Of a stretch of 10,629 nucleotides of DNA, positions 1 through 7,920 are shown one piece after another. Position numbers and translations under genes: made by a program. Position 1 is the stretch's first letter, and every line of letters begins with the position of its first letter. Below the pieces are notes generated by a model, which saw only the letters and a program-made list of their open reading frames with translations, was not told the DNA's origin and searched no databases. The stretch is from Caldifarciminota bacterium (lineage in GTDB: Bacteria; Hydrothermota; UBA3073; NMUJ01). The stretch is from positions 1 through 10,629 of the forward strand of contig JAGGUB010000061.1 of the NCBI GenBank assembly GCA_021158725.1, read 5' to 3'.

Positions 1-2095
1 TAACCTTAACGAGGTTACCATCCAGCGTATAGATATAGATTTTACAGCTACCGGGTAGGTTGGCGAACATGATCTTATCCTCATACTTTCTTTCCCAATA
101 AGCCGATCCTATATATGGGTTGGGTACTACTGTGATCTTATCCATAGCTTCTTGTGTAAGCACCTTATCCGGATCTATACGTGGTGTACCCACCATCACA
201 GGTATTTCAGCACCAAACTCATCCTTCATGTAGTTGATTTTAGCACTCTCAAGTGGGAACAACAAGCTCGGTTCGGTTCTACCCCTATCCCATGCAGTTA
301 CTACATAGAAATACGGTACACCGATATTCACCGTGGTATCCTCCCACGAATGTGGAAACACCTCACCCGGCCTTATAATCACTGTATCCTTAGTTTCGGG
401 TAGCTTGAACCCTGGAAATACCGTATCAGATGCTACCATCGCAAAGAATGTTGAATCATAATATCCAATTATGGGTTTCCAACCCGTAGGCTTATATGCG
501 GCCCTGTATATCACGTAGCCAGCGAAATCGTATTGCCCATCCTTAAGATCAGGTGTCGTCTCAGCTATGTCACTCCATGCCAACACCACACACCCACGTG
601 CCGGATCCGCACTGTATTGCAAGTACGGTACCATAGGTGGTACAGGTATAGTATAGTGTTTATCCTCGTGAGGTGACGACGGATGTACAGGATCGCTATG
701 CTCTGCACCCATATAGTATGCCTTGAGTGCACGTTCAACCCCATACCTTGCACCTGGATACCATTTACCCTCTTCGAAGATGGGTGGCTCACCATACCCA
801 CCATTAAGCCCATAACCAACACCGCTTGCCCATACCACAGTTATTGTTTCACCATCATGTATCCTAAACGGTCCATATGTTAAGAAGAACCTGTAGTCGA
901 ACTCATCTGCACCCCAGACGAATGGGTGTTGCATAAAGCAGTGGTAATCACCGCTACCGGGTGGATACTCACAGAATGGATGTTTACACACCATATACGC
1001 AAACTTATCCGCATCGGTACCGGGGTCGTTCTCCCAGTTCCACCACGTATGTGAACGCGGTCTCGGTATCCTGCACTCGAGTCCGTTCTCATCAATCCAT
1101 ACCGAATCGTACGGGCATGGTGGTGTATACAGGAAGGCACCCCATATGTAACCTGGTGCCTGCAGGTGACCCTCATCGTTGGGTTCACCTTCGTCATCAC
1201 CTGGCCTTGTTGGGTTATCTCCATCGTAGATATAGGAGAAGTTACGCCATATATATAGGGTATCGTTTACCATTTCGACACCGTTCCATACCTTTTCGTC
1301 ACGCTCGTCACCCCATATGAGTAGCTGATCCCATATCCCGTCTGGTTCGTCAGCAACCGTACCGTCAGGATTTATTGTAACGTAATCGTATGGATACGGT
1401 ACAATTTGATGTAAAACCGGATAGAATGCTTCTGTCCATTCACCCCTTGTATCACCATCGAAGCTCACAAGGTCATCAATATGTGGATCAGGTGATATCC
1501 TTCCACCTACGTCTGCATCAAACGCTATCCCTACGTATATATCGAGCGAATCTTCTTTGAAGTATGCATGCTCCTTATAGTATGTGATATCCATCTGCAC
1601 GATCATGAAATCACTGAACTCCTCTATCGACCATCCCATAACACGTTGATGTACTTGCAACCCCAGCGGCTTCTCGTTGTATTGAGGGTTCCAATCATCA
1701 AACGTACACACAAGGTCACGCATTGAGATAGCGTTTTTACCTTCCAGCACCTCAAACGTAGAACCTTCGGAGGGATCCCACTCATACGCACCATAATCAG
1801 CATGACTGACAAGTGGCGTACCTTGCACCATCGCACCTATCCATAACCTACCCTCCCATAGATAGTACACACCTGTACCACCGGGCCAATCGAACGTCGG
1901 TAGCTGAGAATTTGGATCTCCGTACTCACCAAAGTTACTGACTACTGTCCATAACCTACCGACATTCATAAGCTTATACTCCTTGGGTGGCCTCTGTTTC
2001 GAGCTACCCATTGATGGAGCTGCACCGCTTTTAGCTTTAGCGTTAAGCAGTAGAGGTAATAACAACACTACCACTGTCAAATATTTTGATCGCAT
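1..2095 (-). CDS. Exported multidomain protein with FnIII and C-terminal sorting-type domain (C-terminus off window)
   Basis: The minus frame is open without a stop for 698 codons from ATG at 2095 to the left edge; at most some tens of residues should be missing. Residues 1-21 form a Sec signal peptide (MRSK, a leucine/valine core, then NAKA). Residues 44-95 hold a glycine/tryptophan-rich N-terminal block (VSNFGEYGD, DWPGGTGVYYLW, LWIGA) that I recall from large exported proteins of uncultured phyla. Residues 195-310 are Asp/Glu/Pro-rich, and five cysteines lie at 327-386. A fibronectin-III-like module spans about 484-622 (GYVIYRA, YFYVVTAWDRG). From residue 654 the segment ITVVPNPY, then IMFANLP and IYIYTLDGNLVKV, matches the FlgD-like/type-IX-sorting C-terminal style. 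It is translationally coupled to the TonB-like receptor upstream and is probably displayed on or released from the surface, perhaps through that receptor. Its ligand or activity is unknown and no catalytic motif was recognised. Confidence 0.85.
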   Translation of the reverse strand, partial: MRSKYLTVVVLLLPLLLNAKAKSGAAPSMGSSKQRPPKEYKLMNVGRLWTVVSNFGEYGDPNSQLPTFDWPGGTGVYYLWEGRLWIGAMVQGTPLVSHADYGAYEWDPSEGSTFEVLEGKNAISMRDLVCTFDDWNPQYNEKPLGLQVHQRVMGWSIEEFSDFMIVQMDITYYKEHAYFKEDSLDIYVGIAFDADVGGRISPDPHIDDLVSFDGDTRGEWTEAFYPVLHQIVPYPYDYVTINPDGTVADEPDGIWDQLLIWGDERDEKVWNGVEMVNDTLYIWRNFSYIYDGDNPTRPGDDEGEPNDEGHLQAPGYIWGAFLYTPPCPYDSVWIDENGLECRIPRPRSHTWWNWENDPGTDADKFAYMVCKHPFCEYPPGSGDYHCFMQHPFVWGADEFDYRFFLTYGPFRIHDGETITVVWASGVGYGLNGGYGEPPIFEEGKWYPGARYGVERALKAYYMGAEHSDPVHPSSPHEDKHYTIPVPPMVPYLQYSADPARGCVVLAWSDIAETTPDLKDGQYDFAGYVIYRAAYKPTGWKPIIGYYDSTFFAMVASDTVFPGFKLPETKDTVIIRPGEVFPHSWEDTTVNIGVPYFYVVTAWDRGRTEPSLLFPLESAKINYMKDEFGAEIPVMVGTPRIDPDKVLTQEAMDKITVVPNPYIGSAYWERKYEDKIMFANLPGSCKIYIYTLDGNLVKV

Positions 2096-2098
2096 CTT

Positions 2099-2107
2099 AC
2101 CTCCTTA
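2099..2107 (-). promoter_or_regulatory. Perfect Shine-Dalgarno overlapping the upstream stop codon
   Basis: On the minus strand the bases read TAAGGAGGT, a 9-nt exact complement of the usual 16S rRNA tail ACCTCCTTA. The first three bases are the TAA stop of the TonB-like receptor, and GGAGG stands 4 nt before the ATG at 2095. A ribosome ending the receptor therefore sits on the binding site of the next gene. This fixes the start of the exported protein and argues for translational coupling of the pair. Confidence 0.85.
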
Positions 2108-4885
2108 AAACCTGATTTCCAACCCTATCCTTACTCTTCTACCTGTACTCCATACACCTGGTTGACCATATTTACCTTCGACTGCATACTTACCCCAATG
2201 ACGTCTTTCTAACTCTTCATCCGACAGTTTTCGTCCGGTTTCTGGATCAGTAGTCTGATCTTTGTACTGCTCATACCAACGTACGTCTACTATATCCGTT
2301 GGCACTATCCAGTTGAATGGATTATGTATATCCGCGAATATGAGCAACTCTTTACCACCAATCGTGAATCCTTTCCATACCTTCATCTCCATACCATAAG
2401 TGGGTGGCCTACGTTTGGTATTTATTGGCTGGATGTATGGATCGATCGCCGGTGGTGTATACGGTAACCCGCTACCATAGTTAGCGATTATACTTAACCC
2501 CATGTCTGAGAGATATTTAACACCAAACAGCGGTCTATCCTTCGGTATATTAATACCGAAACTTATGTTAAGCGTATGACGTTGATCCCAATCCAAGTAA
2601 TGTTCACGTGTAGGTGGCCTATAATTCGCCCAGTGATAGTAATACGCATCGTATGCGCTCGAGAACCTACCTGTAGCCTTCATGTAGGTGTAACTAACGG
2701 TCCACATGAACGGATCGCGTGCTGGACGTTTCTTAAACGTGATCTCAATCCCCTGCGCCCTACCGTAATCACCCTGTTCGTACCTACCGTACCAGTCTAC
2801 TGGTGAGTAATAATACGCCCTTACCGTGGTCAACCCCACTATATCCTTATAGAAAGCTGTAAGATCGATAGACAGATCCGGTGTAAACCCATGTGTTATA
2901 CCCACCTCATAGGATATGGTCTTTTCAGGTGGCAGATCCGCATTACCAATTATCGGGAATGCACCCGTAAGCCTGTAGTTCCAGTTACGATATAGGTTGA
3001 ACAACGGCGGTATCTGAATGTAGTATCCATACGCAAAATGCAACACATCGCGTTCGGTTATCGGATGTGATACCCCTATACGGGGGCTAAAGTTGAACTT
3101 AGGCTTCACACGTACGGGGTTTTTCACTTCACCACCATGCTCAGTGTCAGTAACCGGGTCGGTTGGATCCGCTGGATACTTGTCGAAGTTGGGGTTAAAG
3201 TAATCGATACGGAATCCAAGATTGACGATCATGCCAGGATACTCCATCTTATCGTTTATGTATATCGCGCCAGCATGCGGATACTCTGAATGCCACTCAT
3301 CGTATCTATTGCTTAGTGTCGCTATATCAATTTCATACAACATGATCTCGTAGTACTTGAACTCGAACCCCGCCTTGATGAGATGATGCTTAGTCACCTG
3401 CGACATGTAGGAACCTTTCAATGTGGTAACCTCTCTTGTCGTATAATCATAACGAAACCGACACAATGAACCTGGTTTGTAGAAATCACCCACATCTGTA
3501 AATGTATCACCTGGTTCAGCGAAATCACTTATCCGCACATTTGTGAACGTATCAGCACCAACAACGATCGTGTTGGGTCCAATCACTATGATCGTATCCA
3601 TATCCGTAAACTGTCTCGTGAACGGTCCCATACCGACGAGATCTACCCAATCATCTGGGTCAATGAACTCGCCATCGGTTTTACCACGTATACCATCTGG
3701 TATAACGTCTGACTCATAATCTCTACAGAAGTAAGATGCTTTAAACTCCCACACTGTCTTTTCGGTAGGTGCATAGATCTGTTGTAATATCAGCTGTTTG
3801 GTTATTTGACGACGTTCTGGCAACCCATCGAGCGCAAACCTCCAGACGTGTGCAGAATACCTATCCCAGTCACGAGCTACACGATAGGGATGCCAATTCT
3901 CATACATATAGTAGCCACTAAGCTTAAATGTTAGCCCCTTTTTAGGTGTATAAGTAAGTTTACCCAAATATGTACGCCTGTAGTCATCTTCATGAAGTAA
4001 CCTTCCTTTGCTCTCGTAATATTCACCCGATACGAAATACCTCAATTTATCACCAATGGGCCCACCAACAGTAGCTTCTACCATATGTAAACGCTCAGGT
4101 ACGTATCCCTTTTTGCGCATACCCTCTGCATATGCATAATCTAACAACGGTGTATGAAGTGCCTCGGGATAGTGTGATGTACGATACCTGAGGTTACCGG
4201 TAAGTTTTGAACCACCTTCACGGATGACTACGTTGACAACACCTGACTGTATGTTACCGTATTCGGCGCTTATACCACCGGTTGTAACTATATTCTCCTG
4301 TATTGCGAGTACCGGTATGTGAGCTGCCATATAGCCACCATATGGGTCACGTACATCGATACCATCCACCATATATGCTTGCTCGCCAGCACGGCCACCT
4401 CGTATATGGCCCTCCACCACACCTGCAGTGATATCAATTATATCGTCAACACTTCGTACCGGTAACGCACGTATCTCCTCGGATGATGTGTACCTAACAC
4501 TTGATGTAACATCACGTTGCACTATAGGACGACGTGCAACTACCTCTACCTCTATGGCCTTAACCACTGTCTTACGTAGGGCGAAATTCACCGGGGTAGT
4601 GAGATCAGCATGTACTTCGACACCACGTACAATTTCGGCATCATACCCCATATAGGACGCCTTCACATCATACTTGCCTGGTGGTATATTGATTACAACG
4701 AAATATCCTTTCTCATCCGTAGATGCACCAAACGGTGTACCAAGCACAAGAACGTTTGCACCCACCAACGGTGCACCAGTCTCTGCATCTCGCACATACC
4801 CAGCAATCTTACCTGTGATACCCGCATGAAGGAATAAAGGAAGTAATAATAGCATACACACTACTCCCGCACCCTTTTGTTTCAT
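2105..4885 (-). CDS. TonB-dependent-receptor-like outer-membrane protein with N-terminal carboxypeptidase-regulatory-like domain
   Basis: This is a 926-residue outer-membrane receptor. Residues 1-21 are a signal peptide (leucine-rich core, cut near FLHA). Residues 25-105 are a carboxypeptidase-D regulatory-like fold (AGYVRDAETGAPLVGANV, GYFVVINIPPGKYDV). Residues 120-228 are the plug (VRSVDDIIDITAGV, YMVDGIDVRDP, GGISAEYGNIQSGVVNVV). The rest is a tyrosine/tryptophan-rich beta-barrel ending in Phe (VRIGLEIRF), the usual BAM-targeting terminus. Start choice: ATG with AAAGGAGG 4 nt upstream. No clear TonB box was seen between the N-terminal domain and plug, and no SusD-like lipoprotein follows, so energy coupling and substrate are uncertain. 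A Thr/Asp-rich stretch at about 428-470 (DTFTNVRISDF then DTFTDVGDF) is probably an extracellular loop. It has its own likely promoter at 4914-4940 and is coupled to the exported protein downstream. Alternatives are nutrient uptake or a translocon-associated role for that exported partner. Confidence 0.9.
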   Translation of the reverse strand: MKQKGAGVVCMLLLLPLFLHAGITGKIAGYVRDAETGAPLVGANVLVLGTPFGASTDEKGYFVVINIPPGKYDVKASYMGYDAEIVRGVEVHADLTTPVNFALRKTVVKAIEVEVVARRPIVQRDVTSSVRYTSSEEIRALPVRSVDDIIDITAGVVEGHIRGGRAGEQAYMVDGIDVRDPYGGYMAAHIPVLAIQENIVTTGGISAEYGNIQSGVVNVVIREGGSKLTGNLRYRTSHYPEALHTPLLDYAYAEGMRKKGYVPERLHMVEATVGGPIGDKLRYFVSGEYYESKGRLLHEDDYRRTYLGKLTYTPKKGLTFKLSGYYMYENWHPYRVARDWDRYSAHVWRFALDGLPERRQITKQLILQQIYAPTEKTVWEFKASYFCRDYESDVIPDGIRGKTDGEFIDPDDWVDLVGMGPFTRQFTDMDTIIVIGPNTIVVGADTFTNVRISDFAEPGDTFTDVGDFYKPGSLCRFRYDYTTREVTTLKGSYMSQVTKHHLIKAGFEFKYYEIMLYEIDIATLSNRYDEWHSEYPHAGAIYINDKMEYPGMIVNLGFRIDYFNPNFDKYPADPTDPVTDTEHGGEVKNPVRVKPKFNFSPRIGVSHPITERDVLHFAYGYYIQIPPLFNLYRNWNYRLTGAFPIIGNADLPPEKTISYEVGITHGFTPDLSIDLTAFYKDIVGLTTVRAYYYSPVDWYGRYEQGDYGRAQGIEITFKKRPARDPFMWTVSYTYMKATGRFSSAYDAYYYHWANYRPPTREHYLDWDQRHTLNISFGINIPKDRPLFGVKYLSDMGLSIIANYGSGLPYTPPAIDPYIQPINTKRRPPTYGMEMKVWKGFTIGGKELLIFADIHNPFNWIVPTDIVDVRWYEQYKDQTTDPETGRKLSDEELERRHWGKYAVEGKYGQPGVWSTGRRVRIGLEIRF

Positions 4886-4913
4886 CTTCCCTCCTTTTTA
4901 CACACTTCCACGT

Positions 4914-4940
4914 AAGATAATTAGGTTAGAAATTTGTCAA
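4914..4940 (-). promoter_or_regulatory. Probable sigma-70-type promoter of the receptor operon
   Basis: A perfect -35 box TTGACA lies at 4940-4935. A -10 candidate TATCTT (4 of 6 matches) lies at 4919-4914 with a short 15-nt spacer. Transcription would start near 4907, giving a leader of about 20 nt that contains the AAAGGAGG ribosome site before the ATG at 4885. The strong -35 box and location in the only sizeable leftward spacer support it; the -10 box and spacer are imperfect. Confidence 0.5.
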
Positions 4941-4941
4941 C

Positions 4942-4952
4942 CCTGTAACAGG
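4942..4952. repeat. Small inverted repeat beside the -35 box
   Basis: CCTGT-A-ACAGG is an 11-bp perfect inverted repeat with a single central base. It ends 1 nt upstream of the TTGACA box of the receptor promoter, where an operator would sit. The loop is too small for an RNA hairpin and no U-tract follows, so a tilS terminator is unlikely. A chance palindrome of this size is possible. Confidence 0.25.
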
Positions 4953-4995
4953 TGAGTTCATCGATACTGTATACCATCGGCTTCATCGGCATGGT

Positions 4996-6357
4996 TCATT
5001 TTTGAGTAACTTTAATTTCGAGTACCCTCTGGGTAGTTGGTGTGATGGTAGCATGTGCGGATCTTTTGTATCCCACCACCCACAATATGTGGTTTTTATC
5101 GCAAACTAATGGCACAAGATCGCGCACGTAACGTGGTACCTTCAGGTCAACAAATATATCTTGCAATTTCTTCAAGTATCCCTTACCAAATATACGCATA
5201 CGATCACCCGGTTGTCGTGCACGTATTGTAAGTGGTGGGTCGATTTTCGACATATCGAAATATGCGATATATGGGGAGAACATTAGCTCTCCCTTCTTTG
5301 AGAAAATGCGTGTAACGAATTTATAGTCACCCCACGTGGCTTCACCTCCTACTGGTAACTCCACAGGTGATGGTATAACTTCCTCGGGCAACCTTGGTGC
5401 TATTAATACCTTATTATAATAATTAATTACATAGAGCCCAGGGAGCTCGATCCTATTACCAGTCTTTCCGCTGTTAATGAATTCCAACACTTGCTCTATG
5501 TGTAGCTTCTCGATTTTACCCAACCCTCCCTTAACCTTTATTATCGCCTCCTCTATAACCCAACATTTGATTGCATCATGCAGCTCAGAAAGCGGTTCCA
5601 GCTTCAGAAATAATCCATGCTTACCTTCCTCTATGAGTTGTGTCCATAGTTCCCTAACCCTGCGCATACGTTCGGCTACCTCTCTTTCCGCAATCTCACG
5701 CAACCGTAAGACACTTGCCTCTATCCGTGGGTTAATTTCACGCAACAATGGCACTATACGATGTCTTATGAAATTACGCGTATACTCCAGCGAATAGTTA
5801 GAGTGGTCCAACATGTATGGTATGTTTTCTCGCCTGAGATATTCAAGTACCTGCTCACGTGTTATCTCAATCAGCGGCCTTATGTATCTATCGCGTTTGG
5901 GTGGTATAAGTGTAAGCCCACGCAACCCAGTACCTCTTGCAAGCCTGAAGATTAAGGTTTCAACCTGATCCGAAGCCGTATGACCGAGTGCTATTTTATC
6001 ACAACCTTCGCTATCAGCTACTTCTTCAAGAAACTTATATCTCAATCTACGGGCAGCTTCTTCGATCGATATACCCTCAAGCTTCGCATAACCTGGTACA
6101 TCAGCCTTACCAGATGTGAAACCATAACCTTGCTCTTTTGCCATATTTTTCACAAACTCCATCTCTTTATGTGTGCTTTCTCTAATACCATGATCGAAGT
6201 AAACAAAATGTAGATTTAACCCATATTCAGGTGCAATTTTACACAATACATGCGCCATACAGACGGAATCTGGTCCCCCCGATACCGCAAGCAAAACTTT
6301 ATCTCCATGATTTATCATACGATATTTCTTTATGGTATCTTTTATCTTATCTACCAT
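4996..6357 (-). CDS. tilS: tRNA(Ile)-lysidine synthetase
   Basis: TilS uses ATP and lysine to convert C34 of the tRNA(Ile) with CAU anticodon to lysidine, so that the tRNA reads AUA and is charged with isoleucine. At 453 residues it has the usual full three-part form. The N-type ATP pyrophosphatase domain carries the PP-loop SGGPDS at 26-31, FDHGIRE at 54-60, GHTASDQVET at 125-134 and RGTGLRGL at 141-148; EYTRNFIRHRIVPLL at 191-205 is the conserved end of that domain. A middle substrate-binding region follows, and the TilS C-terminal domain starts near 375 (PGDRM at 383-387, then KKLQDIFVDLKVPR). ATG at 6357 gives the expected short N-terminal helix before the PP-loop. No Shine-Dalgarno precedes it, and a promoter-like sequence nearly touches the start, so its mRNA may be leaderless. 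The following operon has its own promoter, though read-through is possible. Confidence 0.97.
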   Translation of the reverse strand: MVDKIKDTIKKYRMINHGDKVLLAVSGGPDSVCMAHVLCKIAPEYGLNLHFVYFDHGIRESTHKEMEFVKNMAKEQGYGFTSGKADVPGYAKLEGISIEEAARRLRYKFLEEVADSEGCDKIALGHTASDQVETLIFRLARGTGLRGLTLIPPKRDRYIRPLIEITREQVLEYLRRENIPYMLDHSNYSLEYTRNFIRHRIVPLLREINPRIEASVLRLREIAEREVAERMRRVRELWTQLIEEGKHGLFLKLEPLSELHDAIKCWVIEEAIIKVKGGLGKIEKLHIEQVLEFINSGKTGNRIELPGLYVINYYNKVLIAPRLPEEVIPSPVELPVGGEATWGDYKFVTRIFSKKGELMFSPYIAYFDMSKIDPPLTIRARQPGDRMRIFGKGYLKKLQDIFVDLKVPRYVRDLVPLVCDKNHILWVVGYKRSAHATITPTTQRVLEIKVTQK

Positions 6358-6365
6358 CTTATCTT

Positions 6366-6392
6366 AATTTACACGGTTTTATGGCAGATCAA
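6366..6392 (-). promoter_or_regulatory. Possible tilS promoter
   Basis: TTGATC (4 of 6 to TTGACA) at 6392-6387 and TAAATT (4 of 6 to TATAAT) at 6371-6366 are separated by 15 nt. Only 8 nt lie between the -10 box and the tilS ATG, which would put transcription start at or within about 2 nt of the start codon. Both boxes are weak; the support is mainly that the divergent spacer is only 81 nt and tilS needs a leftward start within it. Confidence 0.35.
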
Positions 6393-6405
6393 CCGAATTA
6401 ATTCC

Positions 6406-6432
6406 TTGACGATTATTTGGTTATGCTATTAT
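6406..6432 (+). promoter_or_regulatory. Probable promoter of the barrel/ABC operon
   Basis: TTGACG (5 of 6) at 6406-6411 is followed after 15 nt by TATTAT (5 of 6) at 6427-6432; an alternative -10 TATATA at 6430-6435 gives an 18-nt spacer. With the first choice, transcription would begin at about 6438-6440, on the ATG at 6439. The position of these boxes rules out the longer upstream reading frame as the real start of the gene. Confidence 0.55.
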
Positions 6433-6438
6433 ATACTT

Positions 6439-7920
6439 ATGAGCTGTTTCATCCTTTATTGTGTGGTTGGGTTAATCACAGATCCTTGCGGATGTTATCA
6501 CACGTTATCGGCTTTCACGGATTATCCACAAACATTCTGGGTGGGCACTTCTTACCGATTTTTTGCCGAACATCTACGTTATTATCTCACCGATATTACT
6601 ACAGTTCATGGTAAGTACTTGGGTGACGATAATCTGCTCTTCATGGGTAGCGATCTACTCCTCTACTGCAGTATCCAGAAAGCTGGCAAATTACGTATAT
6701 TAGCAGAGTTACCCCTATACATAGATGCTATAAGGTTACCGGATTCCCATTACAGGATAAGCGTAGGGCTGGGAGACCTCTCCATCATAAGCATCCTATC
6801 CATATATGGAACGCCACACAGGGGGATATCAATATCACCCATTTTGCAAGTACCAACTGGTGCACGCAGGACCTCACCAGAGGTGGATCACCAACTTGCT
6901 GAGATCTGGAACGAAGGTGGTGCCTTCCGTTACTTTACGGCTGGCGGTATAAATGCAGGGTTGAGGATACTATTTTCACAATATATGGCCCAAAACTACA
7001 TCTGGCATATCAACTTACAAGGGCTACTCTACACAAGGACACTCAATAAAGGGGTGTTACCTTCGCTACAGATGGCAGCTTTCACGGGTATCACAAAATA
7101 CTTCACCAATTTCCGCTTATTTACGGAGTTCTCCGTCTACGGTAGTCGTGGCAATGTGGGGTTCACATACTGGAAACCATGTATATACCAAGGTTATTTC
7201 CTGAGCACTGGCATCGTATTCCCCAGAGATAACTATGAGATTTCACTTTCAATGGATTTCAGGCTTTCATTACATCCTTCCACAGATGTATACAGTGTAG
7301 AATTTCCACTTGCGGATGAACGGGTGGCTGATCTCAACCTCACCGCAGGTTGGGGTGTAGCACCTCCCTGGTGTATAAATCTTAGTATAACCAATTACAG
7401 TGAAAAGAGGCCACCTGTTAAACTTGAGAAGAGCATCATTGCCGGCAGAATAATCGATGCAGCTACTAATGAACCGCTACCTGGTGCTGCTGTAACACTA
7501 TTTAAGGGCAACTTAGTCATCCATAGTATTAATGCAGATACCGATGGATACTTTACTTTCGACAATTTAGAAGCTGGTGATTACGAGATTGAGGTTCGCA
7601 AAACCAACTATGTACCTCTGAGATATCCCGTCTCTATTGGTGAAGCTGAAAGGCTCCAACTCACCCTTAGCTTAAATAGAAAGGTAGGTGCACACCTTAC
7701 AATCAGGATATTTGATATGGAGACACAGCAACCACTATCTGCTACTGTGAAGATCGATGACCAAGAATTATTATACACAGGTGAGGAGCTAAAGCTCGAA
7801 CTCACCGCTGGTACCCATACAATAGCCGTGGAGAGCCCAAATTATGTATCGATGACAAGGAAAGTGACCATAAAACCTGACGAACATCTCCGTATCTCCT
7901 TCTACTTGCTCAAGAAGTAG
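6439..7920 (+). CDS. Probable outer-membrane barrel protein with C-terminal Ig-like and PEGA-like domains
   Basis: This is a 493-residue protein of unknown function. ATG at 6439 is the first start after the promoter; earlier in-frame starts lie inside tilS or in the promoter boxes. The N-terminus (SCFILYCVVGLIT) is hydrophobic but lacks a positive charge, a weak signal peptide. Residues about 30-320 are alternating hydrophobic/aromatic strands with glycine turns (VGLGDLSIISILSIYG, FTAGGINAGLRILF), as in outer-membrane barrels. Residues 334-400 are a carboxypeptidase-regulatory-like fold (AGRIIDAATNEPLPGAAV, GYFTFDNLEAGDYEIEV), followed at about 416-490 by a PEGA-like domain (AGTHTIAVESPNYVSMTRKV). 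The Ig-like part resembles the N-terminal domain of the receptor at 2105-4885. The barrel would thus carry a periplasmic tail, but without a visible OmpA peptidoglycan-binding domain. No Shine-Dalgarno precedes it. The stop overlaps the Shine-Dalgarno of the ABC ATPase gene. The barrel call is from sequence style only. Confidence 0.75.
   Translation: MSCFILYCVVGLITDPCGCYHTLSAFTDYPQTFWVGTSYRFFAEHLRYYLTDITTVHGKYLGDDNLLFMGSDLLLYCSIQKAGKLRILAELPLYIDAIRLPDSHYRISVGLGDLSIISILSIYGTPHRGISISPILQVPTGARRTSPEVDHQLAEIWNEGGAFRYFTAGGINAGLRILFSQYMAQNYIWHINLQGLLYTRTLNKGVLPSLQMAAFTGITKYFTNFRLFTEFSVYGSRGNVGFTYWKPCIYQGYFLSTGIVFPRDNYEISLSMDFRLSLHPSTDVYSVEFPLADERVADLNLTAGWGVAPPWCINLSITNYSEKRPPVKLEKSIIAGRIIDAATNEPLPGAAVTLFKGNLVIHSINADTDGYFTFDNLEAGDYEIEVRKTNYVPLRYPVSIGEAERLQLTLSLNRKVGAHLTIRIFDMETQQPLSATVKIDDQELLYTGEELKLELTAGTHTIAVESPNYVSMTRKVTIKPDEHLRISFYLLKK

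Noticed and set aside
880..1224. Minus-strand reading frame of 114 codons
   Set aside because: It is an out-of-frame shadow within the exported protein gene, with no ribosome site or recognisable motif.
961..1320. Plus-strand reading frame of 119 codons
   Set aside because: It is antisense to the exported protein, whose 698-codon frame has a signal peptide, Shine-Dalgarno and recognisable domains; the plus frame has no ribosome site and a His/Arg-rich, protein-unlike composition.
2576..4837. Short plus-strand frames opposite the receptor gene
   Set aside because: They are antisense to a clear 926-residue receptor and show no motif or ribosome site.
4942..4952. Rho-independent terminator for tilS
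   Set aside because: CCTGTAACAGG has a one-base loop and no U-tract on the minus strand, so it cannot act as a normal terminator.
6250..6438. Longer start (ATG 6250) for the barrel-like protein
   Set aside because: It would begin inside tilS on the opposite strand and run through the promoter boxes at 6406-6432; the added residues lack a signal-peptide layout.
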